DNA of 64,000 bases from Platerodrilus igneus (GCA_036346225.1 JARFIW010001739.1:12565001-12629000); one strand, 5' to 3'; positions 1 to 11,429 are shown, numbered from the stretch's first letter. The notes: a model not told the origin generated them from the letters alone. Translations and numbers: made by a program.

Positions 1-639
1 CAAAACGTACATAGGCTATCAAATGAGCATCTTTATTGTTATCAGTTGCTTCATCAAGTTGAATTGAAAACAATTTTCCACGCAATTTTGCAAAAAGCTG
101 ATGCTGTACATCTTTAGCCATGTCAGAAATACGACGAGCAACTGTATCATTGGAAAGTGGAATAGATTTTAATTTTCTCCGAACATGGTCTCTACAATTT
201 CAATTGCAGCTGGCAAAATTAGCTCTTCACCAATATTGTGAGGTTTCTTGCATCTGGCTATTTGATACGAAACTTTGTAAGAAGCAAGTAAAGCTTGTTC
301 ATTCGCAGACAAAGTGCTTTTAAGAACTAATTTTTGCTTCTCGAGTGATTTTAATTTACTTTCAAAAAATTGTCGGGATTTTTTAACGTATTCACTATGA
401 AGAGTTTCCAAATGTCGTTTAAGTTTATTTGGCTTCATACTGTCAGCTGCCAAAGTTTTTGAGCAAATAACACACAAGGGCCTTACTTCTTCATTTACTT
501 CAGTGCTCGTAAATCCATAGCTTAGGTATTCTGCGCAATATTTTCTTGATTTAGTTTTTGAAACATGCCTAGCCTGTGCACTAGTTGATGCTTCACAATC
601 CTCCAATTCTCGCTTACGCCCATATAAAAATTTATCCAT
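1..639 (-). pseudogene. hAT/ZBED-type transposase, N-terminal part, frameshifted
   Basis: The first 156 codons (184-639) are open on the minus strand. They hold a BED-type zinc finger at about residues 52-82, with a C-x2-C pair (CVICSK) and a downstream H-x5-H-like pair (HLETLH). After it comes the stretch with HNIGEELILPA typical of ZBED5/FAM200-like hAT transposases. A stop at 169-171 ends this frame. The protein resumes in another frame (about 1-178) with PLSNDTVARRISDMAKD and then IQLDEATD, the motif around the first catalytic Asp of hAT DDE transposases. The copy therefore carries a frameshift near 171-185 and runs off the window at position 1. It is a paralogue of the transposase at 3247-4727. 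BED-finger hAT transposases bind their terminal repeats and cut and paste the element; this one is dead as it stands. Confidence 0.85.
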
Positions 640-1125
640 AATCTTTTCTAAATATGCCTCTGTTGCTTCTAAAATATATATAAGAAAAAGTAAATAAAAA
701 TTCTTAAATATTTCTGTTATTCTTTATTATTTTCAGATACCAATTAAATTAAATGGCACGATTATGATAAAATGATAAATATATTTTTTGTACTTGCCTT
801 TTAATATTTAGGTCCTCTAGAAAATTATCAATTTTAGATAAATAATACTTTTACAATGTTAAATTAAGATTGACTACAGTTAAGATTGATTCGCAATCCC
901 GGTTCTATACAAATGTATGCACTATATAACCTCTGAAGTGTACTCGCACAACAGGAGCACTAGCAAAGCCGATAGACTGAAACTTAACGTGACCCTGGCA
1001 GAATGTGTACAAAAAGCAGCACCTACTAAAACACAGGCCTAACACAAGGAGTGGGGAAACCAATCATTTTTTCGGTAGTGGGGGGGCGCGAGAATATTTA
1101 CATTGGTAAACTGGGTCGCAATAAC
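640..1125 (-). other. hAT 5' non-coding region
   Basis: This lies between the transposase start codon at 639 and the terminal repeat at 1126-1145. No ORF or RNA gene is visible. It includes a G-rich patch near 1076-1092 that forms part of the subterminal region of the element. Confidence 0.5.
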
Positions 1126-1145
1126 AGAAAGGTTGAGAAGCGCTG
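1126..1145 (-). repeat. hAT terminal inverted repeat (5' end of minus-strand element)
   Basis: Read on the minus strand, the sequence starts CAGCGCTTCTCAACCTTTC, the classic CAG-N-GGTTCTCAACC form of hAT termini, and soon reaches GCGACCC. The next eight bases (1146-1153) would be one copy of the 8-bp target duplication. The other end lies outside the window. Confidence 0.7.
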
Positions 1146-1146
1146 T

Positions 1147-1910
1147 ACTACCTTCTTAACTGGAATGGAGTATAGGTCTTCCTATTCTCTTCTATGTCTT
1201 TTCTATCTACCTGGCATTACATAGATATTAGCAACCTGAAGGTTGTTGAAGAACTCCAACATGTTTACATGATTCCCATTTATAGGAAAATGAAATATTA
1301 CCTGGTTATCCCCCTCCAAACACGCAAAGTGTTAAATTATATGTTATGGTAAGGCTTAAGCAACGAATCGCTACCAACATGCCAGACCGCTAACTAATTG
1401 TGAGTTATGTCATGGTGGCATTTATTTAACTGATTTTTATTTATTTTTTTTTGTTTTATTTTCGAATTTACTTAAGGTCTGTTTGACGCAGCTCTAAATT
1501 ATTCTCTATTTTGAGCTAGTATAAAAAGGTCTACATACTCTTCACAACGTAAATTCTTAATAATTTGACTAATATAGCTTTGTCTAGGCCTTCCTACTCT
1601 ATTTTTATTTGGTAGTGTACAATCTAAAATCTTACTAAATAGTCCCCAATGTCTTTACTGGTGCCCTATCATTCTATCTCTCGTGACCTTTAATTGTTTC
1701 CACAAACATGGTTCCTCACCTACTAGCTTGGGCTATTCTAGCTACTATATCCCTTCTGCTACGTCCGTCCTCTGTAATTATACTACCTAAATAGCAAAAT
1801 TCATCTACCTCCTCTAACTTGGTATTACATATTTTTAATTTTGGTTTAGAACTAAGCTGTAACTCACTTGTCATTATCTTTGTCTTTCCCGAATTAATTC
1901 TCATACTATA
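1147..1910 (-). mobile_element. RTE-like LINE-A, copy A3 (RT C-terminus and 3' UTR)
   Basis: A 62-codon open stretch (1716-1904) has the C-terminal reverse-transcriptase motif FCYLGSIITEDGRS, found in endonuclease/RT proteins of RTE-like (BovB/CFDP2-type) non-LTR elements. The rest (1150-1715) is 3' UTR that matches, in the opposite orientation, 46840-47280 of copy A2, including the segment around GGGAATCATGTAAACATG. The copy is 5'-truncated near 1910 and interrupted on its 3' side by the hAT end at 1145. Confidence 0.75.
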
Positions 1911-2099
1911 GTTACTCTTCAGAAAGTACTTTACTATTAATCAAGTTTGACAACGTAAAACAAAAACAAGAACCCATATTTAAAGTTATCCATTACTTAT
2001 TTCTTATTATTTAAATTTCAGTGCAATTGTTTCTTTTTACATTGACCTCTTCAGGGATACTAAAAGATACATCATTCTCTATTATTTTTATTGTAAGTT

Positions 2100-2645
2100 G
2101 TTATCAAATATTAAAATTGCATTAAAATGTGTCATAAAACTGGACACTATACTTCTTCATGTAGGAAAAATAAATATCTCACTTAAGGGAGCTACAATTT
2201 GAAAAATAATTTTTTAGTAGATTTCAACTCCAGAAATAAACATTTTTATCAACAAAATAAATATAGGAATAACCGATATAAAATCCCTTTGTCTAATTTT
2301 AAATATATCAGAGATGCGATAAATAATGCATATACTTTTTATTCCGACCGAAATCGGAAAGATACGGAAACGTATACATTTAATAATTATAAGGGTAGGA
2401 ACTCCCAGTACATAAACTATGAATAAAAATATATTCCTTTATTTTTAAATACTAACGCAGACAAATTGTATACAGTAAAAGCATTTTACAAAAATCAGGA
2501 TAATTCAGTTTTGCTCGACACCGGATCTTACTACAATATCGCTTCAAAAAAATTTTTCAATGACATTTCAGTACACCCACAAACGAATATAGGAATCAAA
2601 ACAGCAGACAATCGGAACCTACCAGTCTTAGCAAATCCAATATAA
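2100..2645 (+). pseudogene. Ty3/gypsy-like gag (zinc knuckle) to protease relic
   Basis: One reading frame runs from about 2100 to 2645 with two in-frame stops (2184-2186 and 2424-2426). At 2130-2165 it has a nucleocapsid-type knuckle remnant (CHKTGHYTSSC; the first Cys of a CCHC box is lost). A basic, Asn-rich stretch follows (2199-2423). Then comes a retropepsin-like segment with VLLDTGS at about 2507-2527, the active-site D-T-G, and IKTADNRNLPV about 25 residues later. Gag binds the RNA, and the protease would cut the polyprotein. The frame ends just before the hAT terminus at 2663, and I did not find the rest of pol on the other side. Ty3/gypsy is favoured over BEL on motif style, not proven. 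Confidence 0.6.
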
Positions 2646-2662
2646 CTATTAATTTAGAGCAT

Positions 2663-4900
2663 AGGTTCCCAACGGGGGCGGTACCGCCCCCCAGCGGGCG
2701 CTGTAGCTTTCAAAGGGGGCGGTAGCGAGTACAGGGGCAAAAGGGGGGCGTTAGGAGGATCAAGGGGGGCGTTCGTGACGTACTTACCTTTTTAGAAAAT
2801 AAATATATTAAAATACTTTGAAAATACCTAGTTGGCATGAATAGACAGTTTATTTAGCTATCTAAAATGTCTATGTTATTGTTATCGAGAAAATATACTT
2901 TAAAACATTTAATTCAGCATTAGGTCTATGAATACCTAATTCCGTTTAATATTGTCCGCAACAAGTCTTTGCAAGTTGATAAGCAAAGACGCGATATGAC
3001 TTGCTTACAAAGTGCACCGGCATCGCAAACAAGATAAAACATACAAGTTGATGCTTGTATGAAATCAAACGTATAAAAGGCAGGGATAGCTCTAGGAATG
3101 TGTTATTATTTTTGTGTGCTTCGCAAATAATCCATGTTCGTGAGTGATTAGTTATATAAGTCATTATAACCATTAATTTTATAATTATCTATAAATTCAT
3201 TGAAAAGTTAATTTATTTTAAACCGTGGCAAGTTTTGGATTTCAAAATGTCTAATTCTAAGAAGAAATGCCGGCAGTACAGTCTTTTGTATTTGAAATAT
3301 GGATTTACGCACTCTCCTGTAAACCCATCATTACCCATGTGTTTACTTTGCCAAAAAGTTTTCTCAAATGAAGCCATGAAGCCTTCTAGGCTACAAGAAC
3401 ATTTAAATAAAATGCATACTGATAAAAAGGACAAAGATTTGTCCTATTTTCAAGAACTGTAGAAGAAATATTTGAAACAGCCAACTATATCAAACCTATT
3501 TGCGTCGTCTTCTAAACAAGAAGATGATGGACTACGAGCATCATATAACATTTCATTGTTAATCGCAAAAACGGGAAAACCACATACCATTGGCGAGGAA
3601 CTTATCTTGCCGGCAGTCAGAGAGGTAATAAAACTGTTCTTCATCATAAGACATCGGCAGATGTCATCAGAAAAATTCCTCTGAGTTATAACTCAGTGCA
3701 AAGGAGAATAGACGAAATGGCTCAAGACGTTGAAATATCATTATGCGATTACTTAAAACTTGCAATTTTTTCATTCAACTTGATGAATCCACTCTACCAA
3801 ATAACGAAGTACTGCTGTTATCATACGTTCGGTTCATAAAAGACGAAAAATTTATCAAGAGTTATTATTTGCAAAAAATTTGGAAACTGATACAAAGGGA
3901 GAAACGATATTTAATACCATGAGTACGTTTTTTCAAGAGAAAGAAATACCTATGCATAATATTTTGTCGGCAGCTACTGATGGTGCTCCAGCAATGACGG
4001 GACGTCATAAGGGTTTCATAGCTCATTTGAAACAAGCAGTACCAAATGTACTCGCTATACATTGTATTATTCATCGTCAGCACTTGGTTGCAAAAAATCT
4101 GAACGAACGTTTGCATTCGTCGCTTCATTACGTTATTAGAGCAGTAAATACGATTAGAAGCAATTCATTGCATGACAGATTATTTAGCCAACTTTGTAGT
4201 GAAAATGATGAAGATTACAATCGCTTGCTGCTGCACACAGAAGTTCGTTGGCTCTCAAAAGGTACTTGTTTGAACCGTTTTTTCAACTATTTGATTCAGT
4301 ACTGGACTTTCTTGAAAACAGAAACAAAAAATTGCGCGAAAACCAGATTATACATAAAAATGACATCGCTTATTTGACAGACTTGTTTAAAATATTTAAT
4401 GAAGTCAATTTACAATTGCAAGGTGACGAATTGAATTTAATTAAAACAAAAAACGTCATAGCTGCTTTTGTGGGAAAACTTTTTCTATTCAAACGAAATC
4501 TAGGGAGAGGTGAATACAGCCACTTTCCCACATTATCAGCAGTCTCTGCAAAACATGAAGATTTACTTACTTACTGCCAACACTTGGACGTTCTTCATGT
4601 TGATTGTGTGGAGCGATTCCAGGATATTTTAAACATGAATATACCGGGTTGGGTTTTAGATCCTTTCGCAAATGCAGATACAGCAGAATCATCAAATTTA
4701 GAAGAGGAAATTTATTATTGTACTTAGACACAATTTCTAGTTAAACGTTCTAAGTAAAAGGAAATCATAAATACGCTTTGTTATATTTAACATTAGTTAA
4801 GAGAATTTTAATTAAACATTTAAATTGAACATAACCTCCAAATCCACAAAAAAGGTTTCATAAAAGCTTTTATGTTTACAACTTATAAGGCTATACCAGG
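2663..4900 (+). mobile_element. hAT/ZBED transposon, second copy
   Basis: The left end reads AGGTTCCCAACGGGGGCGG, a hAT terminal repeat of the type seen in ZBED-related elements, followed by a subterminal block rich in GGGGGCG repeats (2670-2775). It interrupts the gag-protease relic just upstream. The transposase lies at 3247-4727. I could not find a matching right terminus, so the 3' boundary is a guess. Confidence 0.6.
3247..4727 (+). pseudogene. hAT/ZBED-type transposase, multiply frameshifted
   Basis: The start codon at 3247 opens a BED zinc finger (CLLCQK ... HLNKMH) in a 216-bp stretch closed by a stop at 3460-3462. The protein continues as ISNLFASSSKQEDDGLR and the family motif HTIGEELILPAV. 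After a frame change near 3630 comes the first catalytic region (FFIQLDEST, about 3770-3795). The longest open part (3880-4377) carries NILSAATDGAPAMTG, with the second catalytic Asp region, and CIIHRQHLVAKNL, typical of ZBED5/SCAND3-like hAT proteins, plus TEVRWLSKG. A last frame (4290-4727) ends at a stop. I cannot see the C-terminal dimerisation domain with its final acidic residue, so the gene is also 3'-truncated. It is homologous to the minus-strand copy at 1-639 but clearly diverged from it. Confidence 0.85.
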
Positions 4901-5297
4901 AAGGCAAAGATTATATTAAATTAGTTAAGATATAGGTAAGTAAAAGCATGACTATATTTTACATGCATTGTTTTTCTAGATATTTGAGATTTAAAATGTA
5001 ACACATGCACATTGTTCCGTCACAAAAATAAATAAGATTAACTCTTACCTGTATGCAAGATATATGAAAGAAACGTATACTTAAGCTTCTTACTGCTTGT
5101 TAAGACAAACCATCCATATTTAGTTTGTTGTTAACCTCAAACTTCAAATTTGTAAGAACCAAACCTTGTTTGTTCCACAACCATATGTTTTGTTAACGGA
5201 GCATTTAATTTATTTTAGAAAGTAAATAAAAGTCAACATGAATTCTTGTACGATAAAAGATAATATTTGTAGGTAGCAAAATTAATGCATAGGCTTA
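4901..5297. other. No recognisable feature
   Basis: AT-rich sequence without a credible ORF or RNA gene; probably the unresolved 3' part of the hAT or of the gypsy relic. Confidence 0.4.
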
Positions 5298-5396
5298 GAT
5301 AGCTTAGCATCTCCATCAGAGAATATTTTACCAGAGAATATGCCGCGAGAAGATATGCCACCGGAGGATATGCCACCAGAGGACTCTAGAAAATAA
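5298..5396 (+). repeat. 15-bp codon-phased tandem repeat
   Basis: About three and a half units of roughly 15 bp (GATATGCCACCAGAG type) lie at 5322-5385 in a short open frame. The frame would encode LASPSENILPE followed by three MPxED units and stops at 5394-5396. No start codon or gene context is visible, so it may be the tail of a lost ORF or just a microsatellite-like expansion. Confidence 0.4.
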
Positions 5397-7569
5397 ACGT
5401 GTTACAAAAACGAAATATTGCAGTACGCCACGAAGAACAGTCTAAAAATTTATCTGTAATCAGCTTACCATTCATTAATATTTTGAACGGGTTATTCAGG
5501 TAGACCTTACACAATAAACGTAATGTGTAGAAAATTATCTAATGTTTTTTCTTTTGTACCAATACAAATTTCGTCACTGAACGAGACCTAGCCATTACAA
5601 AAACTTCAAATAAACACAAAAATGCTTTGAAGACAAGTATTCTTTTTCATAATCAAGGGCAAATGAAATTATTAAAAATACTACAATCGGAACAATTACT
5701 CAGAAAGAATCGGCACAAAACTCAGTATTATTATAATTTACAGATGACAAACGCACACCAGTAAATTGAAAATGGCAAAAAGAACAATCATTTACTGACA
5801 CTAATTCAGACTTCGACATGACAGAAAATCTTCCAATAATAAACGAATCAAACGATAATGCTGACAATTTTTGTCCACTTGGACTACTATTGTAAACTTA
5901 CAATGAACTAATGCACTGACATACCTACACAGATACAGTAAACAATATAACATAAAACTTTGACTGAAATAATTGCTATTTCTCTAATACTTTTAACTTC
6001 TGACTTACCTACACAAATGGAATTTATTTTGTTGTGGAACAAACCGATTCGTCAAGTCTCTTTTGAACTAATTACAACACTAATTTGTATTTTTTTATCA
6101 AATCCCCTCCAATTTTTTTTGCAAGATCTTACACTCTTCGTCACCCAAATCAGAATGCAACAACACAGTCTAAATACTAAATACAGCAACTCACAATAAA
6201 TAGCAAATAGCTAAAGGATGGCAAAGACTAGTCATGAAACCCTAACCTAACAGCACCATCCAAAATGATGCAGTTTGGATTTTGAATGATTACTGATTTT
6301 AATTGAATATTTTACTACTGACTATAATCCAATACATACACATGTTCCATTTTATGTTCACTTTGGACTATACACTGTTTTAGCAGAACTTATGAATGCG
6401 AAGCATCGCAAAACATCGGGCACTGAATATGATATTAAGTGGTTGCAAACCCTTGACTTCACTTTTCTACGTCTACAACCAATTATTCTAAAACACACGG
6501 TCCAATGATCACTACATCATTCTTAGCTTTATAGAGCCACTACTGAGATAGTGTAAACCCATTATAAGCACAAGAAATACAAGAACACATATTTCCTTTT
6601 CAAAAATTTATTTATTTATTTTCCATAAACTCCCATTCCTTATGGATATGGATACATCTTCCTCACGACTACACTCTATAGTCGAACAACCTTTCCTTGT
6701 TTTGGAACCATATGGAACTATTATTTTGGAACAAAATCACGTACTAGTGCTTCACCTAAACAATAATATGGAACTAATTATATACTACACTAACCACCAG
6801 TCAATTTTTTCTCAACTTATGTGAACACAAACATCGTTTCATCAATACCAAGCAATACATACTGCTTGCATTCAACAGCTGTAATCATCCTGAGACTTTT
6901 TTAGTTACTAGCAAGCCATTTCTACCTCTTGTCACCAAGCGTGCCCTGATCAAGCACCACTGACTTTTGGTATGAACTTTTTATCTGTTAACCTTTAAGC
7001 CATCCTGCATTGACATTTTAAATTATTTTTTGTGTGACGCCTTCATACGCTCGATTTGATTTATCACTTGTCTCTTTTTTTTCTTTTTTGTATTATATTA
7101 TATATTGTGTTGTATATTGTATTGAATTGTATTTTATTTTAAGTATTTTGTATTTGTACTCATTTACGTATTCTTACTTCATGTATATTTCGATAGGTTT
7201 TACTTTTTTACTTTTACATTTATGTTTTTAGTTATTCTAGGTTTTTAATCAACTTTTATTTTCTTTCAATTTAAAATTACTTTCAATTAATACTTTAACT
7301 TGTATTAACATGGACAACACCTTTAAATTTGTATAATTCTTTTATGTTTAAAATTTTTGAACTTAACATTTGCAATTTTATCTTTTTACAATTTTATTTC
7401 TTTTTTCTTTTTTTTTGCAATTACTATTTGCGTTGAATTAATTTGATTTATTTTGATGTAAATGCCTTCTTATATACAATTGCCTCTTTGCCATACTCCT
7501 TTATATTTTCTTTTCAACTTTCACTTTTTTTTTTAAATTTGGGGTCCAAGTTTTCATGGGCGGGGCATA
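5397..7569. other. Unrecognised AT-rich stretch between gag relic and LTR-like repeat
   Basis: Only short, stop-limited frames occur here (for example 5960-6199 and 6642-6824) and I recognise none of them. The part at 7030-7470 is strongly T-rich. By position it could be the eroded 3' half of the gypsy element, but no RT, RNase H, integrase or envelope motif is visible. Confidence 0.4.
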
Positions 7570-7970
7570 TGTTGTATATAGCAAAGCCATTATTTTACAT
7601 TACTTTTAATATTACATTGTAACACAATCAGTAAGCCGCACATATTTGCTCTAAGAAAACTTGCGAACATGATTATCAAATGTTACGTTCTTGAAATTAC
7701 CTCACCACACTCATCTTTTTGTATAATTAATCTTTTAGTCATGTCTTTACTTTGTAACAACCACAATTAGGTTTCCTGCAGATGTCCTAGAACTCAGGGA
7801 AATTTTTTGCTTACCATCATTAAACATAGATTATTATCGCCTGCCACAACCTTCGGCCGAAACCCATTTCTTGTTTTAAAAGACGCAGCACCAGAATAGT
7901 TGAGTAGTCTGTGTATACGTATGACCCTTGTTCATCCACTGCTCTGGAGCAAGTCGGCTCAGAGTTAACA
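7570..7970 (+). repeat. LTR-like sequence (401 bp)
   Basis: It begins TGTTGTATATAGC and ends GAGTTAACA, giving TGTT...AACA termini. A purine-rich GGGCGGGGCAT precedes the left end and could be a polypurine tract. TGGTGACTTAAT follows the right end and resembles a primer-binding site. Both cannot be functional for a single LTR, so this may be a 3' LTR with a chance downstream match, or a solo LTR. No second copy is present to confirm it. Confidence 0.3.
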
Positions 7971-8249
7971 CTAAAAATGGTGACTTAATCTTTTATGGTT
8001 GCTGAAACATTTATTTTAACCAAGATAGCCACCTAAGTATTTCTTTCTCATTCTAATCTTCTTATTCTTGTACTGCTTTATACTTTATTATCAACATGTC
8101 ATTTAGATTTAAGTTTATTTATTATTTATTAAATACTGTTGTTGATTTCGTCATTTGATTACTTTACATTACTAGATCCCAAGGTCCCTAGGACTAAGTT
8201 AAGTACCACCTCTCGCTACTAAAGACTCTATCATCACATCACCTAGCTA
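7971..8249. other. No recognisable feature
   Basis: AT-rich spacer between the LTR-like sequence and the truncated 3' side of LINE-A1. Confidence 0.4.
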
Positions 8250-9850
8250 CGCCATCACGTCCAAGCACGTTTAACAGAATCAAAAGTATAATTAACAATC
8301 ACCAAAAGTGTACTTAACAGTATCTCATCTAAAATATTTAAAAACTCTCGTAACTCTTTTCTAAACTCTGCTATAATGGCTATATCATCTGCAAAACGTA
8401 ACATGTCTATTTTCTGTCCCTGTACACTAATACCTATCTCTTTTCTCTCTCTAGCTAAGTTTAAAGCTTCTTCAATATAAACATTAAAAATCAAGGAAGA
8501 TAGTATACAGCCCTGTCTAACAGCATTTCTAATCTTAGCTTCCTTTTCTATTTCATCAAATCTAATTACTACGCTTTGGTTTTTATATAGACCGTAAATA
8601 ATTTTTCTATCTATATGAGAGATTCCTATTTATCGCAATACCCTGAACACAACAATCCAATTAACCCTATCAAATGGTTTTTCTAAATCTATTATGTATA
8701 TGTATTGAATATATTGAATCTAATAAGAATTATTAGAAATTGTTAAATAAAGTATAAGTCCATTGCAACATTGTAATACAAGGATAACCCAGAGAGGTTA
8801 TCGACAGTTCATGAAAACGGAATGCAACTTTGCATCCGAGAGGGCAGATACTACAGGTGGCAGGCCACAGGCGGTTAACATACCGCAATTACTTAGAATT
8901 AAGATTGATACATTGTAACAAAGTGTAAAGCAGACATGAGATCTGCAAGTTCCCACAGCCGTGTGAGGGGCAGGTTATTATAAAAAGCCCGGGAGCTCAA
9001 GGCCCGGCAGTCAGTCTGAGTATTACAGCTTTTGCATTGTTGTCTACCTAGACTACTCGCCCAGTACAATTAATTATTTTTTTATTAAAGTTATTATGAA
9101 CACTAAATTTCACTGTAATTTCTGTTTCAATTTAAATAAATTTTGTGAAGTGTTTCAAGTTGTTTTTTAAAAACACAGCTCCAAAGGCCCGAACCTTAAC
9201 TTGCGTAATGAGTTTTTTATTTTTTGTAACCTTTTAACGATAACTACCCTAATCATTAATAACGTATTTCTAATCCCTCTGTCTTTACAAAAACCATACT
9301 GTTCTTCGCCTAACTAATTCTCAGTCAAAGCTTCTACTTTATTTTTAATTATTATTGTTAGTATTTTGAAAGCGTGGGAAGTTAAACTAGCCGTTCTAAA
9401 ATTCTCACACCTATCAGCTCCTGACTTTTTTGGGATTGGGGTAATAATATTTTTTCGAAATCTATTGGGACATCACCTATGTCATATATTATTTCTATTA
9501 GTTCATATAATCTGTCTTAAGTTTTCTGACTTGCATATTTTATTAATTCTGCGAGTACATCGTCTATCCCCAGCGCTTTATTTAGTTTATGAGCCCTAAC
9601 AGCTCTATCAAATTCATTTCTTAATATTGAGAGCCCTATTTCTACATCCTCTTCTTGGTCGTTCTCTATCTCATCCATATCTTCTCCCTTGTATAAATCT
9701 TCTAAATATTTTTTCCATATATCTGCTACCTCAACTTTATTTATTAGAAGCTTATTATTTTCATCTTTAATACTATTATATTGTTTCTTATCCTCCCCGA
9801 AAAATTTTCTAAATGCCGTGTAAGCCCCTGTCTGTCTTACCTACTCTCAA
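8250..9850 (-). pseudogene. Reverse transcriptase of LINE-A1, split by an LTR-like insert
   Basis: The downstream open piece (8255-8494) contains NVYIEEALNLARE and MLRFADDIAIIAE, the RT catalytic F-A-D-D box, which is intact here. Further upstream (9206-9850) the minus strand reads the fingers region, including DMDEIENDQEEDV and a segment equivalent to SREEFDRVV of copy A2. An LTR-like insertion at 8701-9205 separates the two halves, and stops and shifts occur elsewhere. Sequence equivalent to the thumb and 3' UTR is missing below 8250. Confidence 0.75.
8701..9205. repeat. Probable solo LTR inserted in LINE-A1
   Basis: About 500 bp interrupts the RT frame. LINE-A2 is continuous between the bases matching 8700 and 9206. 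The insert has promoter-like content on the plus strand: TATAAAAAG at 8979-8987, a GC-rich stretch just downstream, and AATAAA at about 9133. That is the usual layout of an LTR. I could not fix the terminal dinucleotides or a short target duplication, so the exact borders are uncertain. Confidence 0.45.
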
Positions 9851-9984
9851 ATCATCTTGTATTCCCTTACAGTTCTCCTCCATCCATTTATTTCTAGTTT
9901 TTCTACACTCATGTACTATCTTATTTCTAACTCTATTATATTTTTGCTTACTTTCATTATCCAATTCTCTGAAAGGTTTAAGCT

Positions 9985-10910
9985 TTCTTCTATTCTCTAT
10001 TCAATCTAATATCGCTTTTGTTACACAGGGTTTTTTCGCTTCTACTTTTTTCTTACCTATAATCTGTGTTGTTGGCTCTTTGATCTTATTATCCAATACT
10101 TGTTTATATTCCTTTTTTACCTCACTATCATTAAGCATACCTAGATGCCATCCCTGACTTTTAACCTTTCTCAATTTTTTTAATTTTAGGTTACATTTCA
10201 TTTTAGTTAAGTTATGATCGCTATCTATGTCAGCCCCTGGATAACTACGACAGTTTTTAACTTGGTTTCTAAATCTTTGTTTAACTAAAATATAATCTAT
10301 TTGGTATCTAGCCCTATCACCTGCCGCTTTGCAGGTATATCTTCTTCTAACACGTTGTTCGAATAGGGTGTTTACAGTTACTAATCTATGTTCTTGGCAA
10401 AACTCAACTAATCTTTCTCCTCTATCATTTAGTCTACCATACCCAAATTTTTTTACCATTTTTCCCTCACTACCTTCTCCCACTGACGCATTAAAATCGC
10501 CCATAACTATTAAATTCCCATCTCCCTTTACTTTTCTCACTATACTATTGATACTCGTTTACCTCTTCCACTTTCTCAACCTCGTACTGAGTTGTTGGCA
10601 TGTAAACCTGTACTAAAACAGCGTGTGTGGGTTTCGTACTCAATCTATCCATAATTATTTTATCACTAAATGGTAACTACTCTTTATCTTTACGTCCTAA
10701 TCTTTACCTAGCACTATTCCTACCCCTATCTGTTCATTAGTTGAAGAAGTTGTGATTAATCTTACCAAAAATCGTTACTATCTAGCCATCTCACCTCACT
10801 AGTACCTAAAATGTCCAGCTTTCTTTTTATCATTTCGACTAATAAATTCGTTAACTTATCTACTCTAGGTAATGACCTTACATTCCAAGTCCCTATCACT
10901 AAATCGAACC
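9985..10910 (-). pseudogene. APE-type endonuclease of LINE-A1
   Basis: The longest open piece (10001-10540, 179 codons) holds MGDFNASVG, the conserved D-x-N motif of apurinic-type endonucleases. It also has LNDRGERLVEFCQEH, YQIDYILVKQ and the catalytic SDHNL box. These are the motifs shared by RTE/BovB elements and the CFDP2-like proteins derived from them. The N-terminal part (10540-10910) is broken by stops and frameshifts but still reads GTWNVRSL near 10895 and VQVYMPTTQYE before the open piece. It is the start of the element's single protein and is followed by RT sequence at lower coordinates. Confidence 0.75.
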
Positions 10911-11214
10911 GTTGTTTTAAGTTCTTACGATGACGAGCCCCAAGTACTACCTCCCGGAAATCTGAATGAGGGATATTTTACCTCCGGACAAGAATTTTAC
11001 TTGTAAGCTCTCTATCATACATAGTTTGTGTTTTAGGCTACGCATATTTGGGAAATATTGTGGTAGGTTTCCTTATCTTTCCACAACGCAGTTTTTAAAG
11101 ATTTTAGCAAAAAACCGTATCTGTCAAGTCCAACCCTCAACAATCTTGTAAATTATAGAGGATCGCGCGAGACCAACCGCCTCTCCTCCAATATTTTTTA
11201 GCCAGCGAGGTTGC

Positions 11215-11313
11215 TGCCCCTTGCTGCACCCAATGTAGTACCTTCGGGTGGAGCATTGGGGACGTGGTCGCAAGTATAGCGGCCCTTATTCAAATTATAA
11301 TGCCCCTTGCTGC
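11215..11313 (+). mobile_element. LINE-D micro-copy: 73-bp 3' end with 13-bp target duplication
   Basis: The body (11228-11300) is flanked by perfect copies of TGCCCCTTGCTGC at 11215-11227 and 11301-11313. It matches the 3' terminus of the LINE-D copy at 57588-59268. It contains a hairpin at 11229-11260 (outer arms CCCAATG/CATTGGG, inner ACC-TTCG-GGT), a second short hairpin (GGTCGC/GCGGCC), and the end CAAATTATAA with no poly(A). It is therefore a severely 5'-truncated retroposition event and fixes the 3' end of the family. Confidence 0.85.
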
Positions 11314-11429
11314 GCAATTTAATCGCCTTGTACGATAAGCAAGCTTACTATAGTAGTAATCTTTGTCCCATACTATAGGGATTTCTATAGATTTTTAATT
11401 CGTACCACTTTGCATACAATTTTCATTGG

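Larger units (their letters stand above)
8250..11200 (-). mobile_element. RTE-like LINE-A, copy A1 (endonuclease plus RT)
   Basis: This is the most complete LINE-A coding copy apart from A2. On the minus strand, the 5' UTR (11200 to about 10910), endonuclease (10910-9985) and reverse transcriptase (9850-8250, split by an insertion at 8701-9205) follow in order. Alignment by eye with A2 (41255 onwards, plus strand) is continuous through the UTR, the endonuclease and much of the RT. The element is truncated on its 3' side at about 8250 and has no 3' UTR. Such elements encode one protein that nicks DNA and copies its own RNA in place. Confidence 0.8.
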
